From NCBI RefSeq assembly GCF_016650695.1, contig NZ_JAEKFH010000006.1, forward strand, positions 372,001 through 436,000: a DNA stretch of 64,000 nt. The letters are read 5' to 3'. This DNA is from Pseudomonas sp. TH41 (lineage in GTDB: Bacteria; Pseudomonadota; Gammaproteobacteria; Pseudomonadales; Pseudomonadaceae). The notes beneath the pieces are model-generated. The model was not told the DNA's origin and ran no database searches. It worked only from the letters and a program-made list of their open reading frames with translations. Both the position numbers and the translations under genes were made by a program. Shown in pieces: positions 34,198 through 42,229 of this stretch (positions are counted from its first letter, which is position 1; each line of letters starts with the position of its first letter).

Positions 34198-34920
34198 GTG
34201 GGCGCTTTTTTAAGCATGCAGTTGTCTAGACAAGATGAGCCGGTGTACCGCGAACTGGCCGACGTCCTGCGTCGTGAGCTAGCCGATTATCAGGCCGGGG
34301 ACTTCCTGCCGGCGGAAGTGCAGTTGGCCGAGCGTTTCGGGGTCAACCGCCATACCTTGCGCCGCGCCATCGATGAGTTGGTGTTCGAAGGCAGTCTGCT
34401 GCGCCGCCAGGGCAAGGGCACGCAGGTGCTGGAGCGGCCGCTGATTTATCCGATGGCCGCCGACAGTGCCTACAGCCAGTTGTTATCGGACCAGGGGTTG
34501 GACGTCGAGGCGCTACTGCTCAAACGTCGTTACTGCTTCGCCAGTCGTGAAGAGGCGCAACACCTCGGTCTTGCCGAGATGGCGCCAATGATCGAGTTGC
34601 AGACCCTGCGCAAACTCGATCACCAACCGGTCAGCCTGATCCGCCATCGCTACTGCGCCAGCCATGCGCCGATGCTGGCGGACTACACCGGCGGCTCATT
34701 GCGCCAGTACCTCAGCGAACGCGATCTGCCATTGACCCGCACGCTGAGCCTGATCGGCGCCCGTTTGCCCAGCCGCGAAGAAGCCGCGTTGCTGATGATG
34801 CCCCGGCATTTGCCGGCGCTGAGTGTGTTCACCCTTTCCTGCGACCGCGACGGCCGTCCGGTGGAGCTCGCCCAGACCACCAGCCGTTCGGATCGCTTCC
34901 AGTACCAGGTCGTCACCTGA
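34198..34920 (+). CDS. phnF: GntR/HutC-family regulator PhnF
   Basis: A 240-residue regulator: N-terminal winged HTH (about residues 16-75, YRELADVLRRELADYQAGDFLPAEVQLAERFGVNRHTLRR) and a C-terminal UTRA ligand-binding domain. The start is taken as GTG at 34198, seven bases after a strong GGAGG; an ATG at 34216 is the alternative and would remove six residues. PhnF is usually an accessory repressor of phn genes, in addition to PhoB. It lies 17 bp after phnE. Confidence 0.93.
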   Translation: MGAFLSMQLSRQDEPVYRELADVLRRELADYQAGDFLPAEVQLAERFGVNRHTLRRAIDELVFEGSLLRRQGKGTQVLERPLIYPMAADSAYSQLLSDQGLDVEALLLKRRYCFASREEAQHLGLAEMAPMIELQTLRKLDHQPVSLIRHRYCASHAPMLADYTGGSLRQYLSERDLPLTRTLSLIGARLPSREEAALLMMPRHLPALSVFTLSCDRDGRPVELAQTTSRSDRFQYQVVT

Positions 34921-34934
34921 TGGAGAACTTACCG

Positions 34935-35381
34935 ATGAACCCTGCTCCTTATTCTGCGCGGCAGCACTGGATTGGCGTGCTGGCCCGCGCCCGTCGCGAT
35001 GAGTTGCAACCCCATGAAGCCGCACTGCGCGACATCGAATACCAACTGATCCGCGGCCCGGAAATCGGCATGACCCTGGTTCGTGGCCGCATGGGCGGCA
35101 ACGGTGCGCCGTTCAACGTCGGCGAAATGAGCGTAACCCGTTGCGTGGTGCGCCTGGCCGATGGCCGTACCGGCTACAGCTACGTGGCGGGGCGCGACAA
35201 GGCCCACGCCGAATTGGCGGCCCTGGCTGACGCGCATTTGCAGGGCACGCAACAGCGCCATTGGCTTGATGAAGTGATCACGCCGTTGGCTAACGCCCAG
35301 GCAGAACGCCGGGCGCAGAAAGAGGCGGAAACCGCCGCCACCAAAGTCGAATTCTTTACCCTCGTGCGAGGAGAAAACTGA
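34935..35381 (+). CDS. phnG: C-P lyase subunit PhnG
   Basis: A 148-residue core subunit of the carbon-phosphorus lyase complex (PhnGHIJ). PhnG helps PhnI and PhnH form the alkylphosphonate 5'-triphosphate intermediate. The sequence PEIGMTLVRGRMGGNGAPFNVGEMSVTRCVVRL is the family's conserved core. The chosen ATG is at 34935; another in-frame ATG at 34920 overlaps the phnF stop and cannot be excluded. The stop overlaps the phnH start by one base. Confidence 0.94.
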   Translation: MNPAPYSARQHWIGVLARARRDELQPHEAALRDIEYQLIRGPEIGMTLVRGRMGGNGAPFNVGEMSVTRCVVRLADGRTGYSYVAGRDKAHAELAALADAHLQGTQQRHWLDEVITPLANAQAERRAQKEAETAATKVEFFTLVRGEN

Positions 35382-35980
35382 TGAGCGCACTGCTATTGCA
35401 ACCGGCGTTTTCCGATCCGGTGCTGGATGCCCAGCGCGGTTTTCGCGCTGCGCTCAAAGCGCTGGCCAGCCCCGGATTAATCCAGACATTGCATACCACT
35501 CCGAGCCTTGAAGGGCTGGCGCCAGCCACTTACGCATTGTGCCTGGCCTTGCTGGATGTCGACACGCCGCTGTGGCTGGCGCCGTCTTTCGACACGCCGG
35601 CGATCCGCGCCAATCTGGCGTTCCACTGCGGCTGCCCACTGACACCGCATCGGGAAGGCGCGCGTTTTGCCTTGCTGGGTGCCGAGGACCTGCTCGACCT
35701 CAGCGGCTTCGACCACGGTAATGACCGTTACCCCGATCAGTCCTGCACCTTGCTGGTTCAGCTGCCGAGCCTCGACGGCGGGGCAGGGATGGCCTGGTGC
35801 GGACCGGGGATCGAGACCGAGCATCAGGTCAGTCTGCCTCTGACCGACGGTTTCTGGCGCGAGCGCGAACAGCGCAACGAATTCCCTCGCGGGCTGGACG
35901 TGTTTTTCACCACCGGTCACGACTTTATCGGCCTGCCACGCAGCACGCGGGTCGCCCGCACAGCACAGGAGCTTGTCTGA
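35381..35980 (+). CDS. phnH: C-P lyase subunit PhnH
   Basis: A 199-residue C-P lyase core subunit, which forms a dimer in the complex. Conserved stretches include FSDPVLDAQRGFRAALKALASPG at the N-terminus and CTLLVQLPSL...CGPGIE. It overlaps phnG and phnI by one base each (TGATG), so coupling is tight. Length agrees with the E. coli protein of 194 residues. Confidence 0.95.
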   Translation: MSALLLQPAFSDPVLDAQRGFRAALKALASPGLIQTLHTTPSLEGLAPATYALCLALLDVDTPLWLAPSFDTPAIRANLAFHCGCPLTPHREGARFALLGAEDLLDLSGFDHGNDRYPDQSCTLLVQLPSLDGGAGMAWCGPGIETEHQVSLPLTDGFWREREQRNEFPRGLDVFFTTGHDFIGLPRSTRVARTAQELV

Positions 35981-37056
35981 TGTACGTAGCCGTCAAGGGT
36001 GGCGAACAGGCCATCGACAATGCCCACCGTCTGCTGGCGAAAAAACGCCGGGGAGATACCTCGGTCACTGAGCTGAGCGTCGAGCAAATCCGTCAGCAAC
36101 TGCCGCTGGCGGTGGCGCGGGTAATGAGCGAAGGCTCGCTGTACGACGAAGAACTGGCCTCGCTGGCGATCAAGCAAGCGGCGGGCGATCTGGTCGAAGC
36201 GATCTTCCTGCTGCGGGCCTATCGCACCACGTTGCCGCGTTTCAGCCCGAGCCTGCCGATCGACACGTCAAGCATGCAACTCAGCCGGCGTTTGTCCGCC
36301 ACGTTCAAGGACGTGCCGGGCGGGCAGCTGCTGGGCCCAACCTTCGATTACACCCATCGTCTGCTCGACTTTGCATTGCTCGCCGAAGGCGAATACCCGG
36401 GACCGCAAACCACCCCGAACGCCAGCCTCGAACCTTGCCCACGGGTCCTGGGTTTGCTGGCCAAGGAAGGTTTGATCAAGAACGAGTCCGACAACGACGA
36501 AACAGTGGCGGACATCACCCGAGACCCACTGGAACTCCCCGCCAGCCGTGCCCAACGCTTGCAGGCGCTGGCGCGTGGCGATGAAGGTTTTCTGCTGGCA
36601 CTGGGTTATTCCACCCAGCGCGGTTATGGCCGCAACCACCCGTTCGCCGGGGAGATTCGCATCGGTGAAGTGGAGGTGTGGATCGATCCCGAAGAGTTGG
36701 GCTTCCCCATCGCTTTGGGCAGCATCGAAGTCACCGAGTGCGAGATGGTCAACCAGTTCGTCGGTTCCGCCACCGAACTGGCGCAGTTCACCCGCGGCTA
36801 CGGTTTGGCGTTCGGGCATGCCGAGCGCAAGGCCATGGGCATGGCGCTGGTCGACCGCGCACTGCGCGCCAAGGAGTTCAACGAAGAGATCGAGTCGCCG
36901 GCGCAGCAGGAAGAGTTCGTGCTGATGCATTGCGACAACGTCGAGGCCGCGGGTTTTGTCTCGCACCTCAAATTACCTCACTACGTGGATTTCCAGGCCG
37001 AACTGGAACTGATCCGCAAACTGCGCAAGCCTGCCGAGGCCAACAGCCATGAATGA
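35980..37056 (+). CDS. phnI: C-P lyase subunit PhnI
   Basis: A 358-residue core subunit that, with PhnG, PhnH and PhnL, catalyses exchange of the adenine of ATP for a phosphonate (nucleosidase and ribosyl-phosphonate formation). The start MYVAVKGGEQAIDNAHRLL is typical. A metal-binding-type GLAFGHAERKAMGMALVDRAL near residue 280 is well conserved, and the HCDNVEAAGFVSHLKLPHYVDFQ end matches the family. It overlaps phnJ by eight bases. Confidence 0.95.
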   Translation: MYVAVKGGEQAIDNAHRLLAKKRRGDTSVTELSVEQIRQQLPLAVARVMSEGSLYDEELASLAIKQAAGDLVEAIFLLRAYRTTLPRFSPSLPIDTSSMQLSRRLSATFKDVPGGQLLGPTFDYTHRLLDFALLAEGEYPGPQTTPNASLEPCPRVLGLLAKEGLIKNESDNDETVADITRDPLELPASRAQRLQALARGDEGFLLALGYSTQRGYGRNHPFAGEIRIGEVEVWIDPEELGFPIALGSIEVTECEMVNQFVGSATELAQFTRGYGLAFGHAERKAMGMALVDRALRAKEFNEEIESPAQQEEFVLMHCDNVEAAGFVSHLKLPHYVDFQAELELIRKLRKPAEANSHE

Positions 37057-37936
37057 CCTGAGCAATCCCATGAAGGGCCGGGCGCCGGAGCGCGATGCCG
37101 CGTACAACTTCGCCTACCTCGACGAACAGACCAAACGCATGATCCGCCGCGCCTTGCTCAAGGCCGTGGCGATCCCCGGTTATCAAGTGCCGTTCGGTGG
37201 CCGCGAGATGCCACTGCCTTACGGCTGGGGCACCGGTGGCATGCAACTGACCGCAGCGATTCTCGGTGCTGAAGACGTGCTCAAGGTCATCGACCAGGGC
37301 GCGGACGACACCACCAACGCTGTGTCGATCCGTCGCTTTTTCGCCCGGACCGCTGGCGTCGCAACCACCGAAAATACCCCGGACGCGACGGTGATCCAGA
37401 CCCGTCACCGCATCCCTGAAACGCCGCTGCACGCTGATCAGATCATGGTGTATCAGGTGCCGATTCCGGAGCCGTTGCGCTTTATCGAGCCGTCGGAAAC
37501 CGAGACCCGGACCATGCACGCCCTCAATGATTACGGGGTGATGCACGTCAAACTCTACGAGGACATCGCCACCTTCGGCCACATCGCCACCGCCTACGCC
37601 TACCCGGTGATGGTGGACGAGCGCTACGTGATGGACCCGTCGCCGATTCCCAAATTCGACAACCCGAAACTCGACATGAGTCCTGCGCTGATGCTGTTCG
37701 GCGCGGGTCGTGAAAAGCGTTTGTATGCCGTGCCGCCGTACACAAAAGTCACCAGTCTCGACTTTGAGGATCACCCCTTCGAAGTGCAGAAGTGGGACGA
37801 GTCCTGCGCCATTTGCGGCAGCCACGAGTCCTTCCTCGACGAGCTGATCATCGACGACGCCGGAACCCAGAGTTTTGTGTGTTCCGACACTTATTACTGC
37901 GCCCAGCGCGTCAGCCAGCAGGAGCAGGGCCAATGA
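37049..37936 (+). CDS. phnJ: C-P lyase catalytic subunit PhnJ (radical SAM)
   Basis: A 295-residue enzyme that breaks the C-P bond of ribose-phosphonate 5'-phosphate by radical SAM chemistry. The unusual cluster motif C-x2-C-x21-C is complete at Cys253, Cys256 and Cys278. The fourth Cys284 matches the Cys272 that forms the thiyl radical in E. coli. The N-terminal part (AYNFAYLDEQTKRMIRRALLKAVAIPGYQVPFGGREMP) is typical. It overlaps phnK by four bases. All key residues are present, so it should be active. Confidence 0.96.
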   Translation: MNDLSNPMKGRAPERDAAYNFAYLDEQTKRMIRRALLKAVAIPGYQVPFGGREMPLPYGWGTGGMQLTAAILGAEDVLKVIDQGADDTTNAVSIRRFFARTAGVATTENTPDATVIQTRHRIPETPLHADQIMVYQVPIPEPLRFIEPSETETRTMHALNDYGVMHVKLYEDIATFGHIATAYAYPVMVDERYVMDPSPIPKFDNPKLDMSPALMLFGAGREKRLYAVPPYTKVTSLDFEDHPFEVQKWDESCAICGSHESFLDELIIDDAGTQSFVCSDTYYCAQRVSQQEQGQ

Positions 37937-38742
37937 ACCAGGCACTGAAAAATGAACTGTCCGCCGCCACCGCTGAGCCCTTGCTGCGAGTGCGCGACCT
38001 GTCGTTGTTGTACGGCTTGGAGAAGGGTTGCCAGGACGTCAGTTTTGACCTGTATCCCGGTGAGGTGCTGGGGATTGTCGGCGAGTCCGGTTCGGGCAAA
38101 TCGACCTTGCTCTCGTTGCTCAGCGGCCGCCTGCCGCCCCAGCGCGGCAGCATCGGTTACCGCGACAAACAGGGCCAATGGCTCGACCTGTACAGCGCCA
38201 GCGAAGCCGAGCGCCGGACCTTGCTACGCACCGAGTGGGGTTTCGTCGAACAGAATCCTCGCGACGGTTTGCGCATGGGCGTTTCGGCCGGCGCCAACAT
38301 CGGCGAGCGCCTGATGGCCCAGGGCGTACGCAATTACCAGCAGCTGCGCGGGGCAGGGATCGACTGGCTGAGCCAGGTGGAAATCGATCCACTGCGCATC
38401 GACGACTTGCCCCGGACCTTCTCCGGCGGCATGCAACAACGGCTGCAAATCGCCCGCAATCTGGTGTCTAGCCCGCGGCTGGTGTTCATGGACGAACCGA
38501 CGGGGGGACTCGATGTGTCGGTGCAGGCTCGGTTGCTCGACCTGTTGCGTGGGTTGGTGCGCGAGCTGGACCTTGCGGTGGTCATCGTTACGCACGACCT
38601 GGCGGTGGCGCGTCTGCTGGCCGATCGGCTGATGGTGATGCGCCGCTCGCGGGTAGTGGAAACCGGCCTTACCGACCAGATCCTCGACGATCCACAACAC
38701 CCTTACTCACAACTGCTGGTGTCTTCGGTGTTGCAACCGTGA
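37933..38742 (+). CDS. phnK: C-P lyase ATPase PhnK
   Basis: A 269-residue ABC-type ATPase without a membrane partner. It docks on the PhnGHIJ core and helps turn over the complex. Walker A is GESGSGKST, the signature FSGGMQQRLQIARNL, and Walker B LVFMDEPTGGLD. Similar to oligopeptide ABC ATPases. Its start overlaps phnJ (ATGA). It is separated from phnL by 28 bp, the longest gap inside the catalytic part of the operon. Confidence 0.94.
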   Translation: MNQALKNELSAATAEPLLRVRDLSLLYGLEKGCQDVSFDLYPGEVLGIVGESGSGKSTLLSLLSGRLPPQRGSIGYRDKQGQWLDLYSASEAERRTLLRTEWGFVEQNPRDGLRMGVSAGANIGERLMAQGVRNYQQLRGAGIDWLSQVEIDPLRIDDLPRTFSGGMQQRLQIARNLVSSPRLVFMDEPTGGLDVSVQARLLDLLRGLVRELDLAVVIVTHDLAVARLLADRLMVMRRSRVVETGLTDQILDDPQHPYSQLLVSSVLQP

Positions 38743-38770
38743 AGTCCCGTTTATCTGTGGAATCCGAGCG

Positions 38771-39490
38771 ATGAATACCTTGATCGAGGTCCGTGACCTC
38801 TCGAAAACCTTCACCCTGCATCAACAGCACGGCGTGGTCCTGAACGTGCTGCGCGGGGTGGATTTCAGCGTGGCGGCCGGTGAATGTCTGGTGCTGCATG
38901 GTCAGTCCGGTGCCGGTAAAAGCACGTTGCTGCGCACGCTGTATGGCAATTACCTGCCAGCCGGCGGCAGCATCCGCGTACAGCATGACGGCCACTGGCT
39001 GGAGCTGGTGGGCGCCGAGCCCCGTGACATTCTGCAGGTGCGCCAACGAACCCTGGGTTATGTCAGTCAGTTCTTGCGGGTGATCCCGCGGGTAGCGTGT
39101 CTGGATGTGGTGATGGAGCCGGCGCTGGCCCGCGGCTGGTCAAAAAGCCTGGCGCAATCACGTGCCGAGCTGCTGCTCAGCCGCCTGAACATTCCACAAC
39201 GCCTCTGGCAATTGGCACCCGGCACCTTCTCCGGTGGCGAGCAACAACGGGTCAATATCGCCCGCGGTTTTATGGTCGCCTGGCCGGTGATGCTGCTCGA
39301 CGAGCCGACGGCTTCTCTGGATGACACCAATCGCGAGGTGGTGCTGGAACTGATGAACGAAGCGAAAACGGAGGGGGCCGCGTTAATCGGCATCTTCCAT
39401 GACCGCGCCGCCCGCGAGGCGGTTGCCGATCGCCATCTCGACATGACCCCAGCCGCTGTGAACCACGAGGAATACGCCGATGTCCGCTGA
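38771..39490 (+). CDS. phnL: C-P lyase ATPase-like PhnL
   Basis: A 239-residue ABC-type ATPase that accompanies PhnK. It carries Walker A GQSGAGKST, signature FSGGEQQRVNIARGF and Walker B VMLLDEPTASLD, as in all PhnL proteins. It has no transmembrane partner. The ATG at 38771 has the family start MNTLIEVRDLSKTFTLHQQ. It overlaps phnM by 11 bases. Confidence 0.94.
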   Translation: MNTLIEVRDLSKTFTLHQQHGVVLNVLRGVDFSVAAGECLVLHGQSGAGKSTLLRTLYGNYLPAGGSIRVQHDGHWLELVGAEPRDILQVRQRTLGYVSQFLRVIPRVACLDVVMEPALARGWSKSLAQSRAELLLSRLNIPQRLWQLAPGTFSGGEQQRVNIARGFMVAWPVMLLDEPTASLDDTNREVVLELMNEAKTEGAALIGIFHDRAAREAVADRHLDMTPAAVNHEEYADVR

Positions 39491-40622
39491 ACAGATCCTC
39501 AGCAATGCCCGCCTGGTCACCGCTGACCGTGTGTTCGTCGGCACCCTCGTGCTGCGCGACGGGTTGATCGCCGAAATCGTCGAAGGCCCAAGCCGCTTGC
39601 CTCAGGCCCAAGACCTCAACGGTGATTTCCTGCTGCCGGGCCTCGTGGAGTTGCACACCGACAACCTGGAAAAACACATGACCCCGCGCCCCGGCGTGGA
39701 CTGGCCGTCGACCTCGGCGGTGCTCAGTCACGATGCGCAGATCATCGCGGCCGGCATCACCACGGTGTTTGACGCCGTGTCCATCGGTGATGTGAATCCC
39801 AAAGGCAATCGCATGAAGAAATTGCCGGGGATGCTTGAGGCGATCTCTAGCGCTTGCGATGCCGGACTGACCCGTGCCGAACACCGACTGCACCTGCGTT
39901 GTGAACTTTGCCACCCGGACACGTTGAGTGTGTTCCGCGACCTGGTCGAACATCCCCTGGTGCAACTGGTGTCGGTGATGGACCACTCGCCGGGTCAACG
40001 TCAATTCGTCCTGGAGTCCAAGTACCGCGAGTACTACATGGGCAAATACAATCTGACGACTACGCAAATGGATGAATTCGTCGTGTTGCAGATGGCCAAC
40101 TCCCGTGAATACAGTGCCCGCCATCGCGCGGCGATCGTGGAGCACTGCCTGGCCCTCGGCCTGTCGGTGGCCAGCCATGACGACGCGACCCTGGCTCACG
40201 TCGAAGAGTCAGCGGGCTATGGCATGTCCATTGCCGAGTTCCCCACCACCCTTGAGGCGGCGCGCGGCTGTCAGCAGTTAGGCATGAAAGTGCTGATGGG
40301 CGCACCGAACGTTGTGCGCGGCGGTTCCCACTCGGGTAACGTCGCCGCCGCCGACCTGGCCGCTGAAGGGCTGCTGGACATCCTGTCCAGTGATTACTAT
40401 CCGGCCAGCCTGTTGCAAGCGGCGTTTTTACTGGCGTCCCAGAGCAAGTGCGACCTGGCTCAGGCGGTGCGCATGGTCACCCTGGCCCCGGCCAGAGCGG
40501 CAGGGCTGAGTGATCGCGGCGAGATTGCTGTGGGTTTGCGAGCGGATCTTGTGCAAGCCAGGAACCAGGGCGGGCTGCCAGTCGTTCAACAAGTCTGGCG
40601 CCAAGCGAAGAGGGTGTTTTGA
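39480..40622 (+). CDS. phnM: Alpha-D-ribose 1-methylphosphonate 5-triphosphate diphosphatase PhnM
   Basis: A 380-residue amidohydrolase-fold enzyme that removes pyrophosphate from alkylphosphonate ribose triphosphate before C-P bond cleavage. The metal-binding start is PGLVELHTDNLEKHMTPRP, and later metal ligands fall in MDHSPGQRQF and VASHDDATLAHV. The end SSDYYPASLLQAAFLLA...A..VTLAPARAAGL is family-typical. ATG at 39480. It overlaps phnN by a TGATG. Confidence 0.95.
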   Translation: MSAEQILSNARLVTADRVFVGTLVLRDGLIAEIVEGPSRLPQAQDLNGDFLLPGLVELHTDNLEKHMTPRPGVDWPSTSAVLSHDAQIIAAGITTVFDAVSIGDVNPKGNRMKKLPGMLEAISSACDAGLTRAEHRLHLRCELCHPDTLSVFRDLVEHPLVQLVSVMDHSPGQRQFVLESKYREYYMGKYNLTTTQMDEFVVLQMANSREYSARHRAAIVEHCLALGLSVASHDDATLAHVEESAGYGMSIAEFPTTLEAARGCQQLGMKVLMGAPNVVRGGSHSGNVAAADLAAEGLLDILSSDYYPASLLQAAFLLASQSKCDLAQAVRMVTLAPARAAGLSDRGEIAVGLRADLVQARNQGGLPVVQQVWRQAKRVF

Positions 40623-41191
40623 TGGCGGGCAGGTTGATCTATCTCATCGGACCTTCAGGTTCGGGCAAGGACAGCCTGCTGGATGGCGCACGCGTGCGGT
40701 TGGCCGAACGCGATTGTCGTATCGTGCGGCGGGTCATCACCCGCTCGGCGGAAGCGGTGGGGGAAGCGGCACAAGGCGTCAGTGCGCAACAGTTCGCCGA
40801 GAGGGAGGCTCAGGGCGCGTTTGCCCTGAGCTGGCATGCCAATGGTTTGTCCTATGGGATCCCACGGGAGATCGACGATTGGCTGGCGGCGGGGCAGGAT
40901 GTGCTGGTCAATGGGTCTCGCGGTCATCTGCCGCAGACCCGCTTGCGTTATCCAAACGTGCTCGTGCTCTTGCTGACGGTCGATCAGGCTGTATTGCGCC
41001 AGCGCTTGCTGGCACGGGGGCGTGAAACGGTCGGCGAGATTAATGATCGGCTGGCGCGCAATGCCTGTTTCAGCAACCGCGTGCTCGCCGAACACGATCC
41101 GGCGTTGTGTGTGATCGACAACTCCGGGCCGCTGGAGCGCACGGTCGAATGCTTGCTGGCCTGCGTCGACGGGCAACCCGTATGCGCCTGA
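40622..41191 (+). CDS. phnN: Ribose 1,5-bisphosphokinase PhnN
   Basis: A 189-residue kinase of guanylate-kinase fold that turns ribose 1,5-bisphosphate into PRPP, feeding the sugar left by C-P lyase back to metabolism. The P-loop is GPSGSGKDSLL, and the Lys/Arg-rich RVITRSAE and GLSYGIPREID elements are typical. ATG at 40622 overlaps the phnM stop. Its 3' end overlaps phnP by ten bases. Confidence 0.93.
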   Translation: MAGRLIYLIGPSGSGKDSLLDGARVRLAERDCRIVRRVITRSAEAVGEAAQGVSAQQFAEREAQGAFALSWHANGLSYGIPREIDDWLAAGQDVLVNGSRGHLPQTRLRYPNVLVLLLTVDQAVLRQRLLARGRETVGEINDRLARNACFSNRVLAEHDPALCVIDNSGPLERTVECLLACVDGQPVCA

Positions 41192-41931
41192 CCTTGCTAG
41201 GCACCGGTGACGCCCGACAGGTGCCGGTCTACGGCTGCGAATGCGCGGCCTGCGACCTGGCTCGCAACGATGAACGCCTGAGACGTCGTCCGTGCAGCGC
41301 GTTGATCGAGTGCGGCGATCAGCGCTGGTTGATCGACAGCGGCCTGTCCGACCTGACCGAACGCTTCCCGCCGCGCAGCTTCAACGGCATTTTCCAGACC
41401 CACTACCACGCCGATCACGCCCAAGGGCTGCTGCATTTGCGTTGGGGTCAGGGGCTGGTGATTCCGGTGCATGGTCCGGTAGACCCGGAAGGCCTGGCCG
41501 ACCTCTACAAGCATCCGGGGATACTCGATTTCAGCCAGCCTTTCGACGCCTTTGAAACCCGGCAGTTCGGCACGCTCAGCATGACGGCGTTACCGCTGCA
41601 ACATTCAAGACCGACGCTTGGTTACTTGTTGGAGGGAGAGGGACGGCGTATCGCTTATCTGACCGACACCGTGGGTTTGCCGCCGGCCACCAAGGAATGG
41701 CTGCAACGCGCTCCCCTTGATGTGCTGGTACTCGACTGTTCGATGCCGCCGCAACCTCAGGCTCCGCGTAATCACAACGATCTGAATCTTGCGTTGCGTT
41801 GCGTTGAGGACCTGCAACCGGAGTTGGCGGTGTTGACACATATCGGGCATACGTTGGATGCCTGGTTACTTGAGCATCGCAGCGAGTTGCCGGGGAATGT
41901 CAGGGTTGGTTGTGATGGGTGCGTGCTCTAG
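41182..41931 (+). CDS. phnP: 5-phosphoribosyl 1,2-cyclic phosphate phosphodiesterase PhnP
   Basis: A 249-residue metallo-beta-lactamase-fold enzyme that opens the cyclic ribose phosphate released by PhnJ, giving ribose 1,5-bisphosphate. The metal motif HYHADH is in IFQTHYHADHAQGLLHL, and the PhnP zinc-structural Cys residues are seen in YGCECAACD. Other ligands lie in LPLQHSRPTLGY and LTDT. It is last gene of the phn operon. No phnO acetyltransferase is present. Confidence 0.94.
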   Translation: MRLTLLGTGDARQVPVYGCECAACDLARNDERLRRRPCSALIECGDQRWLIDSGLSDLTERFPPRSFNGIFQTHYHADHAQGLLHLRWGQGLVIPVHGPVDPEGLADLYKHPGILDFSQPFDAFETRQFGTLSMTALPLQHSRPTLGYLLEGEGRRIAYLTDTVGLPPATKEWLQRAPLDVLVLDCSMPPQPQAPRNHNDLNLALRCVEDLQPELAVLTHIGHTLDAWLLEHRSELPGNVRVGCDGCVL

Positions 41932-41942
41932 ACCTTACGAGT

Positions 41943-42160
41943 TCACTGCTCACGAATTGAGAAGTTGGCCATATGTTCCAGACCTTTAATTAGCGCCGAA
42001 TGATCCCAGTTGCTGCCACCGAGCGCGGCGCAGGTGCTGAATACCTGTTGTGCGTTGGCGGTGTTGGGCAGATTCAGGCCCAGCTCACGAGCTCACGAGC
42101 TCCCGAGAGAGCCAGATTGAGATCCTTCTGATGCAGGCTGATGCGGAAGGTCCCCGCCAA
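41943..42160 (-). pseudogene. Decayed 3' end of a second tartronate-semialdehyde reductase gene
   Basis: The last roughly 70 codons of a glxR-like gene, ending ANFSIREQ and TGA on the minus strand. Side by side with the intact glxR 3' end at 60172, most differences fall at third codon positions, so it is an old homologue and not a fresh copy. A small tandem GAGCTCAC duplication and frame changes near 42090-42110 break it. No upstream part of the gene is present. Confidence 0.85.
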
Positions 42161-42206
42161 GGACGGTCATCTGGATCTGCGCGCGTTGCGCATCGGTTGA
42201 CCGTCC
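42161..42206. terminator. Possible hairpin between the glxR remnant and the ggt stop
   Basis: Nine-base arms GGACGGTCA and TGACCGTCC around a 28-base loop. No T-run follows on either side, so it is only a weak terminator candidate. Confidence 0.3.
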
Positions 42207-42229
42207 AGCGGGGCGGATAGCTTATTGAA

